Positions 1-7,718 of a stretch of DNA of 64,000 nt are shown one piece after another. This DNA is from Candidatus Nitrosocosmicus agrestis (GTDB lineage Archaea; Thermoproteota; Nitrososphaeria; Nitrososphaerales; Nitrososphaeraceae), in contig NZ_VUYS01000019.1 in assembly GCF_008389435.1 (NCBI RefSeq), positions 13,352-77,351 of the forward strand. Reading direction: 5' to 3'. The notes below the pieces were generated by a model. The model saw only the letters and a list, made by a program, of their open reading frames with translations, did no database searches and was not told the DNA's origin. The first letter of the stretch is position 1. Every line of letters begins with the position of its first letter. A program made the position numbers and the translations under genes.

Positions 1-1
1 T

Positions 2-136
2 GATTCAACAGCTGCTAATGAGACCATTGATTCAACAGCTGCTAATGAGACCATTGATTCAACAGCTGCTAATGAGACCATTGATTCAACAGCTGCTAAT
101 GAGACCATTGATTCAACAGCTGCTAATAACGAGAGC
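2..136 (+). repeat. 27-bp tandem repeat, four exact copies plus a diverged fifth
   Basis: The unit starts GATTCAACAGCTGCTAATGA and is 27 bp long. Copies at 2-28, 29-55, 56-82 and 83-109 are identical in DNA; the fifth, at 110-136, diverges after its first 18 bases. Identity at silent positions points to recent expansion by slippage or unequal recombination. More copies may lie upstream of the window. Confidence 0.95.
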
Positions 137-301
137 GGGTCACTTTCTAATGCTCCATCCTCCCATCCCGACAATGCACCCTTAGCCTCACCAACAAATA
201 CAGAGACTTTACAACCAAATCAAACACAAAATCAAACTTCGCCCACCTCGTTCCTTGACCCAATTATAGATCCATTCAAACAATTGTTCGGCATCAGATA
301 A
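2..301 (+). CDS. C-terminal part of a repeat-rich protein, 5' end outside window
   Basis: An open frame runs from the window edge to a TAA at 299-301, so only the C-terminus is seen. It begins with four identical nine-residue repeats (DSTAANETI) and a fifth partial copy, then a Ser/Pro/Thr/Asn/Gln-rich stretch with several N-x-T sequons. The last residues (about FLDPIIDPFKQLFGIR) look like a short amphipathic tail. Low-complexity Thr/Asn-rich segments of this kind are typical of surface or secreted archaeal proteins, but no signal peptide can be seen because the start is missing. Function unknown. The frame is well supported by the 27-bp period of the DNA repeat, a multiple of three. Confidence 0.75.
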   Translation, partial: DSTAANETIDSTAANETIDSTAANETIDSTAANETIDSTAANNESGSLSNAPSSHPDNAPLASPTNTETLQPNQTQNQTSPTSFLDPIIDPFKQLFGIR

Positions 302-326
302 CCCTTTTTTGTAAAGTTGTCAAATC

Positions 327-668
327 ATGTCTGAAATTAAGGACGAAATCACATATGATGATTTCAGTAAAATAGATCTCAAAGTTGGCAAAGTACTGAA
401 TGCGGAGCAATTGGAAGGTTATAAAAAAATATTAAAACTAGAAGTGGATATTGGTGAAAGAAAGATAGAGATAATGTCAGGTCTAGCTAAGCACTACGGA
501 CCTGGTGAGATAGTGGGAAAAAATGTTATCGTGTGTACCAATCTAGCACCTAGAAAATTTGGAGAAAAGACTTCAAATGGAATGCTTTTGGCAGCTACAA
601 ATGAAGATGGCAAACCCATTCCATTAACCGTTTTAAGCGACACAAGGGCTGGTTCCCCTATCACCTAA
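327..668 (+). CDS. metG: tRNA-binding OB-fold protein (MetRS beta-subunit / CsaA type)
   Basis: A 113-residue stand-alone EMAP-II/CsaA-like OB fold. It matches the C-terminal tRNA-binding domain of methionyl-tRNA synthetase, which many archaea encode separately. Recognisable features are YDDFSKIDLKVGKV near residue 9, the central EIMSGLAKHYGPGEIVGKNV, and NLAPRKFGEKTSNGMLLAA near the end, the usual order in this family. Full length for a single-domain version. It probably binds the outer corner of tRNA and assists the synthetase, or acts as a chaperone-like CsaA; sequence alone does not separate these. The ATG start lies 25 bases after the preceding stop. The catalytic MetRS subunit is not in this window. 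Confidence 0.8.
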   Translation: MSEIKDEITYDDFSKIDLKVGKVLNAEQLEGYKKILKLEVDIGERKIEIMSGLAKHYGPGEIVGKNVIVCTNLAPRKFGEKTSNGMLLAATNEDGKPIPLTVLSDTRAGSPIT

Positions 669-830
669 CATTAAATTCCAAACTCATTAAATTCAATTTT
701 AAAGTGTAGTAATCAAATTAAAAATTTCTTATTCCGGATAAATTGTTCACTGAAATATTGAATTTAAGAAATACTTGGATCATTGTTTTAGAAAGGTTAT
801 ACACATTAGGAAGGAATAATTTATCATCTT

Positions 831-1169
831 TTGGTCTTGGAGATACACCCGGATTCATTGGTAGAAAAAAATACCAATATCCCAACTAAACATCTATTTC
901 TTCCGTCGGAGAAGTTCTGGTGGGAAATAAGAAGTAGAAATAATGTAAGAATATATTTTATAGATGAAAAAGGCGAATTTTGTTCATGCATGGGCTATTA
1001 TTTCAATTATAAGAGAAACGAAGGATGTTATCATTTGGAAAAGATAAAAATGTATGTCGAATTAGGCAAGTATAGAACGATTGTGTATCGAGATGAAGAT
1101 TATTCAGAGTTTGCTAAAAAAATTGTAAATGAAACAATAAATGAATTAAGAAGGTCTTCAAATATATAA
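831..1169 (+). CDS. hypothetical protein, 112 aa
   Basis: No family recognised. The frame opens with TTG about 15 bases after an AGGAAGG stretch; no ATG or GTG is available near the front, so the start is a best guess. The product is soluble, rich in aromatic and charged residues, with a central segment containing two Cys (FCSCMGYYF) and a later Cys-Tyr-His, which could be metal ligands, though the spacing fits no zinc finger I know. The C-terminal half (YRDEDYSEFAKKIVNETINE) is probably helical. It ends 21 bases before purD and may be co-transcribed with it. Coding is likely because of the length and the tidy spacing. Confidence 0.55.
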   Translation: MVLEIHPDSLVEKNTNIPTKHLFLPSEKFWWEIRSRNNVRIYFIDEKGEFCSCMGYYFNYKRNEGCYHLEKIKMYVELGKYRTIVYRDEDYSEFAKKIVNETINELRRSSNI

Positions 1170-1190
1170 TAGGTAAGAATTCTATCGAAT

Positions 1191-2471
1191 ATGCATGATA
1201 ATGAGAATGTCTTAGTCATAGGGTCAGGTGGAAGAGAGCATGCACTTGGTTGGAAGATTTCTCAAAATGAACACATCCAAAAAATATTTTATGCAAACGG
1301 AAATGGTGGCACGAATAATAATTTGCCTATTTTACCTACCGAATTTGAAAAATTGATAGATTTTGCTAAGGACAACAACTGCTTTACAGTTGTAGGCCCT
1401 GAATTACCCCTGTCACTTGGTATTGTGGATATTTTTGAGTCGAATTCATTAAAGATTTTTGGCCCTACAAAACTCGCCTCAGAAATAGAAACAAGTAAAG
1501 AGTTTTCAAAAAACTTTATGACTAAATTTGCTATTCCAACTAGTGAGTACAAAGTTTTTACCGATGCATCCAAAGCCGAAGAATTCATAGAGAAAATAGA
1601 TTTTAATGTAGTTGTTAAAGCAGATGGATTGGCTGCAGGAAAAGGAGTTTTTGTTACAAACAGCAAGTCTGAAGCTATAAACACAATTGATCTATTACTA
1701 AAAAAGAAGATTTTTGGAAAAGCATGTGAAAAAATAATCGTCGAAAAAAGAATCGTTGGTAATGAGGCATCTATTATTGCCATCTGTGATGGAAACTCAT
1801 TCAAATTGCTTGATCCATGTCGTGACTATAAACGAGCGTTTGATAATGATTTGGGCCCAAATACTGGAGGCATGGGTAGTCATTCACCTGTATCTGATAT
1901 TACTGAAAATGAAATTGAATTCATTGTAGATAAAGTATTTAACCCGGCCATCAAAGGTATGAACTCTGAAGGAAGACCATTTAAAGGTTTTCTATACGCC
2001 GGACTCATGATTGAGAAACATACTGGTAAACCATATGTACTAGAATTTAATGCACGGATGGGAGATCCTGAGTGCCAGCCTTTAATGATGCGAATGGAGT
2101 CTGACTTGTTGCAATATTTAGAAGCAGGTGTAAACCAAAGCTTGGACGATGTTAAACCTATTGAATGGAAGAAAAAATTCTCTACTTGTGTTATTATGAC
2201 GTCAAAGGGTTATCCAGATAAGTATGAAACGGGTTATGCCATCAAAGGAATTACAAACCTTTTCGATCCCGATCTAATGATATTTCATTCTGGCACAAAA
2301 AGGACAAATGACGATGAATTAGTCACTTCTGGTGGAAGAGTATTAGGTATTACATCTTTGGGTGAGAGCCTGGATGACTCTATAAATAAAGCTTATCAAA
2401 CGGTCAATAATATTAGTTGGGGCGACTGCCAACAGCAATTTAGAAAAGACATTGGAAAGAATGTGACTTAA
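1191..2471 (+). CDS. purD: phosphoribosylamine-glycine ligase (GAR synthetase)
   Basis: Catalyses step 2 of de novo purine synthesis: 5-phosphoribosylamine plus glycine plus ATP gives GAR. The 426 residues match the usual PurD length. The N-domain starts with LVIGSGGREHALGWKI (residues 8-23). The ATP-grasp core shows VVKADGLAAGKGV near residue 145, a GPNTGGMGSHSP loop near 230, and LEFNARMGDPECQPL near 290 with the metal-binding Glu/Asn. The C-terminal domain carries VLGITSLG. ATG start. Two other purine genes, purK and purE, lie at 49.7-51.5 kb, so the pathway is scattered. The folate genes just downstream, on the opposite strand, supply the C1 units that later purine steps need. Confidence 0.95.
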   Translation: MHDNENVLVIGSGGREHALGWKISQNEHIQKIFYANGNGGTNNNLPILPTEFEKLIDFAKDNNCFTVVGPELPLSLGIVDIFESNSLKIFGPTKLASEIETSKEFSKNFMTKFAIPTSEYKVFTDASKAEEFIEKIDFNVVVKADGLAAGKGVFVTNSKSEAINTIDLLLKKKIFGKACEKIIVEKRIVGNEASIIAICDGNSFKLLDPCRDYKRAFDNDLGPNTGGMGSHSPVSDITENEIEFIVDKVFNPAIKGMNSEGRPFKGFLYAGLMIEKHTGKPYVLEFNARMGDPECQPLMMRMESDLLQYLEAGVNQSLDDVKPIEWKKKFSTCVIMTSKGYPDKYETGYAIKGITNLFDPDLMIFHSGTKRTNDDELVTSGGRVLGITSLGESLDDSINKAYQTVNNISWGDCQQQFRKDIGKNVT

Positions 2472-2490
2472 CCTTATTTAAATAGCCAAT

Positions 2491-3057
2491 TTAGAATTCT
2501 AAAACTCTTTTTTCAGTATACAGAGCGTTTAATTTGACATCGTAGTTCTCAGACTCTATACAATTATCGAGCAATTGGAAGTCATAAGCCAGGCCGATAA
2601 TATTAATATCGGATCTTTGTTTAGAATGAAAAAACTTATCGTAGTAGCCTTTTCCATATCCCACTCTGTATCCCCTAGGATCAAATGCAATTCCAGGTAC
2701 TATGACAACATCTAACTTATCGTCTAATGCTACATCAGAAATCTGGGGTTCTTTAATATTGTATGCACCTACCTTCAGGCTTTGTGAGGAAAAATATTTA
2801 TGGAAAGTGAGATTTTTCCTCGTCACTATAGGTAATGCTATGGTTTTCGAATCACTCATCCCTTTGGTGATAATCCTGAAGCTTTGGACTTCGTTTAAAA
2901 TAGGATAATAAACACCAATTATATCGGATTGACGGTATATATCTGAATTTAGAAACTTTTTCTGAATTTCCCAACTTAAAAGAAAAGTAGTATATGAAGG
3001 TTTTAGTTTTCTTAGTCTCAGATATTCTTTTCGGATTATTTCCTTGCTTAAACACAT
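2491..3057 (-). CDS. 5-formyltetrahydrofolate cyclo-ligase family protein
   Basis: Converts 5-formyl-THF to 5,10-methenyl-THF with ATP, returning a storage or dead-end folate to the C1 pool. At 188 residues it has normal length. The signature VVIVPGIAFDPRGYRVGYGKGYYDKFF spans about residues 117-143 and contains the Gly-rich substrate loop. The N-terminal KEIIRKEYLRLRKLK helix is also typical. It lies just downstream of folD on the same strand with a 16-base gap, so the two form a small folate C1 operon. ATG start. Confidence 0.9.
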   Translation of the reverse strand: MCLSKEIIRKEYLRLRKLKPSYTTFLLSWEIQKKFLNSDIYRQSDIIGVYYPILNEVQSFRIITKGMSDSKTIALPIVTRKNLTFHKYFSSQSLKVGAYNIKEPQISDVALDDKLDVVIVPGIAFDPRGYRVGYGKGYYDKFFHSKQRSDINIIGLAYDFQLLDNCIESENYDVKLNALYTEKRVLEF

Positions 3058-3073
3058 GTTTCAATTTATTTTG

Positions 3074-3919
3074 TTATAACATTGCTGCTTTGACAGTATT
3101 CTCAAGCAGCATGCATATTGTCATAGGACCAACCCCTCCAGGAACAGGGGTAATGTAATCTACTTTCTCCTTAACAGTTTCAAAATCTACATCACCACAG
3201 AGCTTTCCATTTACTCTATTTGTCCCAACATCTATTATTGTTGCTCCAGGTTTTACCATATTGGCGGTTAATAAAAAAGATTCTCTCTTACCTACTGCAG
3301 ATATCACAATATCGGATTGAGTACTAAAACTATGCAAATTCTTTGTATGAGTATGAGCCACAGTTACCGTGGCGTCTTTCTCAAGTAACAAAGAAACCAA
3401 AGGCTTGCCAACTAAATTGCTCCTGTTAATAATCAATACATTAGATCCATCCAAAGGAATATTATAATATCTTAATAGTTCCATTATACCAAGAGGCGTA
3501 CATGGTACAAGGCTAGCTTGGTTGTTCAACAGTAATCCGGAGTTGATGATTGTCAAACCATCTACATCCTTTTGTGGATCTATGGTATTGATAATTTTGC
3601 GTCTATCGAGATGATTAGGTATAGGTAGTTGCAATAAGATCCCATGAACAGAGCTGTCTGAATTCAACCTTCTTATTAGATCTGTCAATTCTAATTGCGA
3701 GACAGACTCATCCAACCGGTAATCAAGTGTTTTTATTCCTATTGATTTAGCTGTTTTTTGTTTGTTATTTACATACACCATAGATGGGGCATCATTTCCC
3801 ACCAAAATAGTTGCAAGGCATGGAATCCTCCCAGTTTGCCTCATACCTGCGATTTGAATTGATAATCGCTCTTTAACCTTTTGTGATACAAGTAAACCAT
3901 CCATTATTTTAGCAGCCAA
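3074..3919 (-). CDS. folD: bifunctional methylene-THF dehydrogenase / methenyl-THF cyclohydrolase
   Basis: Interconverts 5,10-methylene-, 5,10-methenyl- and 10-formyl-THF using NADP. The 281 residues match the family. Motifs in order: PCLATILVGNDAPSMVYVNNK near residue 33, with the Tyr and the following catalytic Lys (KQKTAK); VHGILLQLPIPNHL near 90; DPQKDVDGL near 115; the nucleotide-binding VLIINRSNLVGKPL near 160; and the C-terminal PGGVGPMTICMLLENT near 259. The gene upstream on this strand is thi4, 113 bases away. The cyclo-ligase follows directly. ATG start. Confidence 0.96.
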   Translation of the reverse strand: MAAKIMDGLLVSQKVKERLSIQIAGMRQTGRIPCLATILVGNDAPSMVYVNNKQKTAKSIGIKTLDYRLDESVSQLELTDLIRRLNSDSSVHGILLQLPIPNHLDRRKIINTIDPQKDVDGLTIINSGLLLNNQASLVPCTPLGIMELLRYYNIPLDGSNVLIINRSNLVGKPLVSLLLEKDATVTVAHTHTKNLHSFSTQSDIVISAVGKRESFLLTANMVKPGATIIDVGTNRVNGKLCGDVDFETVKEKVDYITPVPGGVGPMTICMLLENTVKAAML

Positions 3920-4032
3920 TACTTAATACCTTGTAGATAAATGTAATTTTAGTTTTCTTAGTACTCTATTTTGATTCCAGGTTTTCAAAAGAGAATTATC
4001 AATAATTGAAAAAAATTAAATTAGATATAGGG

Positions 4033-4854
4033 CTATTTTACCTTCACTTTTAATTTTGGTGAAATTGATTGCGAGTTTAGTTTAGAGATTGCCACTTCAG
4101 CAGCTTTTTTTCCAGAGAGTAACATCGATCCAAATGTGGGACCCATTCGTGGCAAGCCATAAGTTTCGGTCACCGACATACCAGCAGCAATAAGCCCAGG
4201 ATAAACTTCGCCCGTTTGGTGTACTACACCATCTTCTCCACCTTCAACCCACATTGGATTCATACCTCTCCATTCTACCAAACCTCTCTGCATCAATCTT
4301 TTCACGGCTACGGAATCGTGCCCCGTTGCATCAATAACGATCTTACTTTCAAATGCAACTGGGTCTACACATGTAATATTTCGAGGTAAAGCCGATACAG
4401 GCATCCAATTTACAACTACCCCACTTACTTTTTTGTTCTTCAGCACAAGATCATCAAATTTTGTAAGTTGTAGGAATCTAACTCCTGCATCGCAGGTGGC
4501 AGAAATCAATTTTGAACATGCATCAGGTCCCCAAGCGGCAAAAAGGTTTTCATTTACTTTTTTATAAGGAACACCTAATTCATCCCAAACTTTCTGGGCT
4601 GGTGCCCTTACTGTTACAGGGTTCATCATGTAACCTCCAACCCAGTATCCTCCCCCCAAATAATTATTCTGTTCAATGATCAATGTTTTAATCCCCTTTT
4701 TTGCTATTTCCCTTCCAGCAGATAGGCCAGCTGGTCCAGCACCTAAAATTATAACTTCAGAATCACTGTATTCTTGAATAGTTTCAAAAAACATAGAAGC
4801 TATTGAACGAGTAATTTCTTTTTCACTTACATCAGCAAATATTTTTTTTTCCAT
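4033..4854 (-). CDS. thi4: Thi4-type thiamine thiazole synthase
   Basis: Makes the thiazole half of thiamine from NAD and glycine. A Rossmann motif VIILGAGPAGLSAGREI and the following EQNNYLGGGYWVGGY loop are diagnostic, as is the C-terminal GLPRMGPTFGSMLLSGKKAAE. I place the start at the ATG of MEKKIFAD (273 aa); a TTG seven codons upstream is an alternative. The position corresponding to the sulfur-donating Cys205 of yeast Thi4 is a Cys here (ITCVDP, about residue 162 from the ATG), not the His of the sulfide-using Methanocaldococcus type. By established knowledge of the family that suggests a single-turnover, Cys-consuming enzyme. No TPP riboswitch consensus was seen upstream. Confidence 0.9.
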   Translation of the reverse strand: MEKKIFADVSEKEITRSIASMFFETIQEYSDSEVIILGAGPAGLSAGREIAKKGIKTLIIEQNNYLGGGYWVGGYMMNPVTVRAPAQKVWDELGVPYKKVNENLFAAWGPDACSKLISATCDAGVRFLQLTKFDDLVLKNKKVSGVVVNWMPVSALPRNITCVDPVAFESKIVIDATGHDSVAVKRLMQRGLVEWRGMNPMWVEGGEDGVVHQTGEVYPGLIAAGMSVTETYGLPRMGPTFGSMLLSGKKAAEVAISKLNSQSISPKLKVKVK

Positions 4855-5107
4855 AAGTAAATTTCTTACTCGCAATATTAATAGATTCTTGACAGTCTAA
4901 ATAACACATGGATCAGTAGATTCACTAAACCATAATAAGAAATTCCCAGCTAAAAAATTTGAATAACAATTAGTGGACCTTTTTCCTTATCATCGTTAAT
5001 ACCTAAAATCAGCACGTATGTCATTCGGTTAAAGAATATTCGAAAAAAATTTCTATGAAATTAAGTTCTTTACTTTTTTCCAAATAACTTGTAATAAATT
5101 TAAAAGC

Positions 5108-5731
5108 CTATATTTCCTCTTTCCTCTTTCTGATTGAAATTAAGAAAATTGCGAGTATCAAGGCGATCGAGCCAATTATTATGATAGAAATGATCGAAAA
5201 GTAATCAGATAATGTTTCTGACAGCAAATCCCAGGAATTTCCAAGCAGATAACCAGCAAACACTAGTATAACGGACCAAATTAGAGATCCCAAGAATGTA
5301 AACAAAGTGAATTTCGCTAATGGCATTTTTGCAATTCCTGCTGGCACACTTATTAATTCACGAACGCCAGGAGCCATCCTACCTAATAAGACTGCATAGA
5401 TACCATATTTATCAAACCATCTTTCAGCAGATTGAATTTTTCGTTCACTTACAAATATATATTTTCCAATTTTGATTATTGCAAGTCTACCTAACTTGAG
5501 AGAAATAAAGTAAATTATGACGGCTCCAACGGTTGCGCCTAAAGCCCCACATATAGCCATAAAAAAAGTTTCCAAGTATGTAAAATTCGATTTAAACCCA
5601 ACAAACCCAGCAAGTGGGAAAATCACTTCACTAGGTATGGGAGGAAACATCGTCTCTGCAAAAGATGCTAAAAATAACCCTAAATAACCATGAGTAGAAA
5701 CGAGAGAGGTAATGATGTCTATTATATCCAA
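5108..5731 (-). CDS. DedA/SNARE-associated family integral membrane protein
   Basis: 207 residues with about five hydrophobic stretches and the DedA signature: an N-terminal GLFLASFAETMFPPIPSEVIFPLAG segment (re-entrant loop with acidic residues) and the later GRMAPGVRELISVPAGIAKM containing the conserved Arg and Gly. The family transports or flips lipids, for example polyprenyl phosphate or phospholipids, in the cytoplasmic membrane; the substrate here is not known. Basic C-terminal tail (SIRKRKEEI). ATG start. It stands alone, with 253 bases to the thi4 ATG on the same strand. Confidence 0.88.
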   Translation of the reverse strand: MDIIDIITSLVSTHGYLGLFLASFAETMFPPIPSEVIFPLAGFVGFKSNFTYLETFFMAICGALGATVGAVIIYFISLKLGRLAIIKIGKYIFVSERKIQSAERWFDKYGIYAVLLGRMAPGVRELISVPAGIAKMPLAKFTLFTFLGSLIWSVILVFAGYLLGNSWDLLSETLSDYFSIISIIIIGSIALILAIFLISIRKRKEEI

Positions 5732-5830
5732 GTACTTCAGATATGGTTATTCTATTAATTTAATTAATTTTTGGAATTTTGTATTTGCAATTATGTAAGA
5801 TTAATAAGGTATGTAACGTGATATTAAATA

Positions 5831-5947
5831 TTGAGCTCAAAAAGATGTGCATTATGCATGGAAACCCTGTCTGATAAAACTAGCGTAAGCATTTGTTCAG
5901 AGTGTATGAAATGTGTCGATTGCTGTGTGGGTTTAGAAAAACTCTAA
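5831..5947 (+). CDS. tiny Cys-rich zinc-binding protein, 38 aa
   Basis: A short frame opening with TTG immediately after an in-frame stop. It encodes RCALCMETLSDKT followed by ICSECMKCVDCC: eight Cys in 38 residues arranged as paired CxxC knuckles, the pattern of a small zinc ribbon. It ends seven bases before the stop of the convergent XRE-CBS gene, so it fills its interval tightly. Cys density this high is unlikely in a random A+T-rich frame. Function unknown. Similar mini zinc proteins recur throughout the window. Confidence 0.55.
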   Translation: MSSKRCALCMETLSDKTSVSICSECMKCVDCCVGLEKL

Positions 5948-5953
5948 ATAGTG

Positions 5954-6514
5954 TCACGATAATGCGACTATTTTTAAGGTATCTGTCAAAGTGATTATTC
6001 CAACCACGTTACCTTTTTCACTAACCAACACACATTTTGCAAACCGTACTAAAGAAACTAAAGCCTTCGCAGGCGTGGATTCATCTACAAGCGGTGGTGG
6101 AGGCTCCATAACGGTTCCAACATTTACTGTATGAATATCCTTATCGTTATTTTCTATCATGATTTTGGCTAAATCATCTTCGGTTAAAATACCCACAAGT
6201 TTACCCCCGCTAAAGACTGGCATCTGACTAATATTGTTATCACGCATCTTGATAATAGCAGCACTCAATGATTCTTCACTTTGTATTATTATGAGATTCT
6301 TATTACAAATATCTCCCGCCTTTATTGATGCATTCGTTTCCATCGAAAGGAGAATTTCAAATATTCGCTTGGCAGTGTCATAACTAGGCTTGCATCGTCC
6401 TGATTCTATTTGATTGACCATAGATGTACTAATACCACACAAGATAGCGAGTTTTTTTTGTGTAACCCCTAACTTCAGACGGGCTTGTTTGATATAGTCA
6501 AGGCGTGGTAGCAT
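5954..6514 (-). CDS. XRE-type helix-turn-helix regulator with two CBS domains
   Basis: 186 residues. Residues 6-55 form a Cro/XRE HTH (LKLGVTQKKLAILCGISTSM with an ESGRCKPSYDTAKRI recognition region). About residues 65-186 form a tandem CBS (Bateman) module, with KMRDNNISQMPVFSGGKLVGILTEDD and later GNVVGIITLTDTLK. CBS pairs bind adenine nucleotides, so this is probably an energy- or SAM-sensing DNA-binding regulator. Such HTH-CBS fusions are widespread in archaea; the target genes are unknown. ATG start. The 85 bases upstream lead to tRNA-Gly on the same strand. Confidence 0.88.
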   Translation of the reverse strand: MLPRLDYIKQARLKLGVTQKKLAILCGISTSMVNQIESGRCKPSYDTAKRIFEILLSMETNASIKAGDICNKNLIIIQSEESLSAAIIKMRDNNISQMPVFSGGKLVGILTEDDLAKIMIENNDKDIHTVNVGTVMEPPPPLVDESTPAKALVSLVRFAKCVLVSEKGNVVGIITLTDTLKIVALS

Positions 6515-6599
6515 TATTATTGTTAAAGTCCTAACAGTTAATAATTTTAAGTGTTATATGAAATTCCGAAAAAAGTTATCAATATTTTTTAGAAATCCA

Positions 6600-6674
6600 T
6601 GCGACGGCCGGGATTTGAACCCGGGTTACCAGATTGGCAATCTGATGTCCTAGACCAAACTGGACGACCGTCGC
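6600..6674 (-). tRNA. tRNA-Gly (GCC)
   Basis: Folds as a complete cloverleaf on the minus strand: acceptor GCGACGG/CCGTCGC, anticodon loop TTGCCAA (anticodon GCC, Gly), T arm CCGGG-TTCAAAT-CCCGG, discriminator A. No intron is visible and CCA is not encoded. A TATA-like AATATAAAATA lies about 15-25 bases upstream. Length 75 nt including the discriminator. Confidence 0.93.
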
Positions 6675-6850
6675 CTTTCTGACATTTATTTTATATTGGT
6701 TATATTAATTATTTGGTGCATTTTTTGACCCAATCTCTTCCCCCCCTAGTCAACATATTATACAAAAGGAACCAGATAAACAAAGGTTAACAAAGCCTTT
6801 TCAACTGCAAAAAATGGGAACTAGATAAAACATGCCTTTAGCAGAATATA

Positions 6851-7111
6851 TTATATTTCAATCTCGTGGGTCGGCTCGAGTACTTTTTCAGTTCCGGTAG
6901 GCTTCTTCATTACATTGTATTCTTCAAAGAGGGCATCTAATGTAACTTTCTTGACAAAAAACTCCTTTTCGATAAATTCTGTATCATGATTGTCATTATA
7001 TTCTCTGATAAGGACTTTGAAAACACCTTTTTTTATTTCCCGAACCAAAAAGTCAGCGTTTTCACCCTCATAGTTGAAATAAGTGACATACTCAGAAATA
7101 GGTACTTCCAA
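6851..7111 (-). CDS. hypothetical protein, 86 aa
   Basis: Small acidic protein with no recognised domain. It looks like a compact alpha/beta fold with alternating hydrophobic positions (YVTYFNYEGENADFLVREI, then VFKVLIREYND) and an acidic C-terminal tail after a KKPTGTEK turn. ATG start. Transcribed away from the gene that begins 145 bases on. No Cys, no membrane segment, no signal peptide. The regular composition and clear start support a real gene, probably lineage-specific. Confidence 0.6.
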   Translation of the reverse strand: MEVPISEYVTYFNYEGENADFLVREIKKGVFKVLIREYNDNHDTEFIEKEFFVKKVTLDALFEEYNVMKKPTGTEKVLEPTHEIEI

Positions 7112-7227
7112 TTTCCTCCATGTAAGATCAAAAATAAACCAATATTAGTGTATCAAATAATAAATGGCAACACATATAACCTGCAAAATAAATTTTATAT
7201 CTTCCCCATTTCTAATTTCGATTAAAT

Positions 7228-7235
7228 CTTATATA
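7228..7235 (+). promoter_or_regulatory. TATA box for the 137-aa gene at 7257
   Basis: CTTATATA within ATTAAATCTTATATACTC. The centre lies about 26 bases before the ATG at 7257, the normal archaeal TATA-to-start distance, so the message would be leaderless. The same TTATATACTCA string precedes the zinc-finger gene at 40258. Confidence 0.5.
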
Positions 7236-7256
7236 CTCATATTACCCTCTTAATTT

Positions 7257-7670
7257 ATGCAAAAGAAGCATGCTGAAAAGCCTCCAATGGTGCTTATTTC
7301 AGGATCCTGCTTAAATTTTGATAAAGAAAGAAATACTATTCTTGATTTAGTTGGAGAATTGGAATGGGGATGCCATTACCAATCGAATTTTGAATGCTCA
7401 TCGGTAGGGAAAACCATGGGTTGGGATTTCTTCCATATGTATTTTGAAATGGATTTTATTAGGACGTTAGCACAGGTCCATCCAAAAATCAATAAAGAGG
7501 AAGGAAATATATTGGAACAACAATTTTTACTTTGGCTAGAAAAGAGGCTAAAGAAAATGAATAAAGAGTATCACTTAAAACTCGTAGAAACTCCATATGA
7601 AGAATCAAAAGGATTTAGAATTGATCCAGAATTTTACAGGACAGAAGAAAATCTGTGGGACCTAAGATAA
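7257..7670 (+). CDS. hypothetical protein, 137 aa
   Basis: No family recognised. Soluble; it contains GSCLNFDKERNTILDLVGELE, a Trp/Cys/Phe-rich middle (WGCHYQSNFECSSVGKTMGW) and a charged helical segment (LLWLEKRLKKMNKEYHLK). The three Cys are not arranged as a zinc knuckle. The ATG coincides with the expected transcription start from the TATA box at 7228, so the start is well supported. 48 bases separate it from the DHH gene on the same strand, possibly one transcript. Confidence 0.6.
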   Translation: MQKKHAEKPPMVLISGSCLNFDKERNTILDLVGELEWGCHYQSNFECSSVGKTMGWDFFHMYFEMDFIRTLAQVHPKINKEEGNILEQQFLLWLEKRLKKMNKEYHLKLVETPYEESKGFRIDPEFYRTEENLWDLR

Positions 7671-7718
7671 AAACCAAAGAAAAACATTATTCAATTTCAG
7701 AAAATATCCGACTATACT

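Noticed and set aside
4876-5107. TPP riboswitch upstream of thi4
   Set aside because: The conserved CUGAGA and related core elements are absent.
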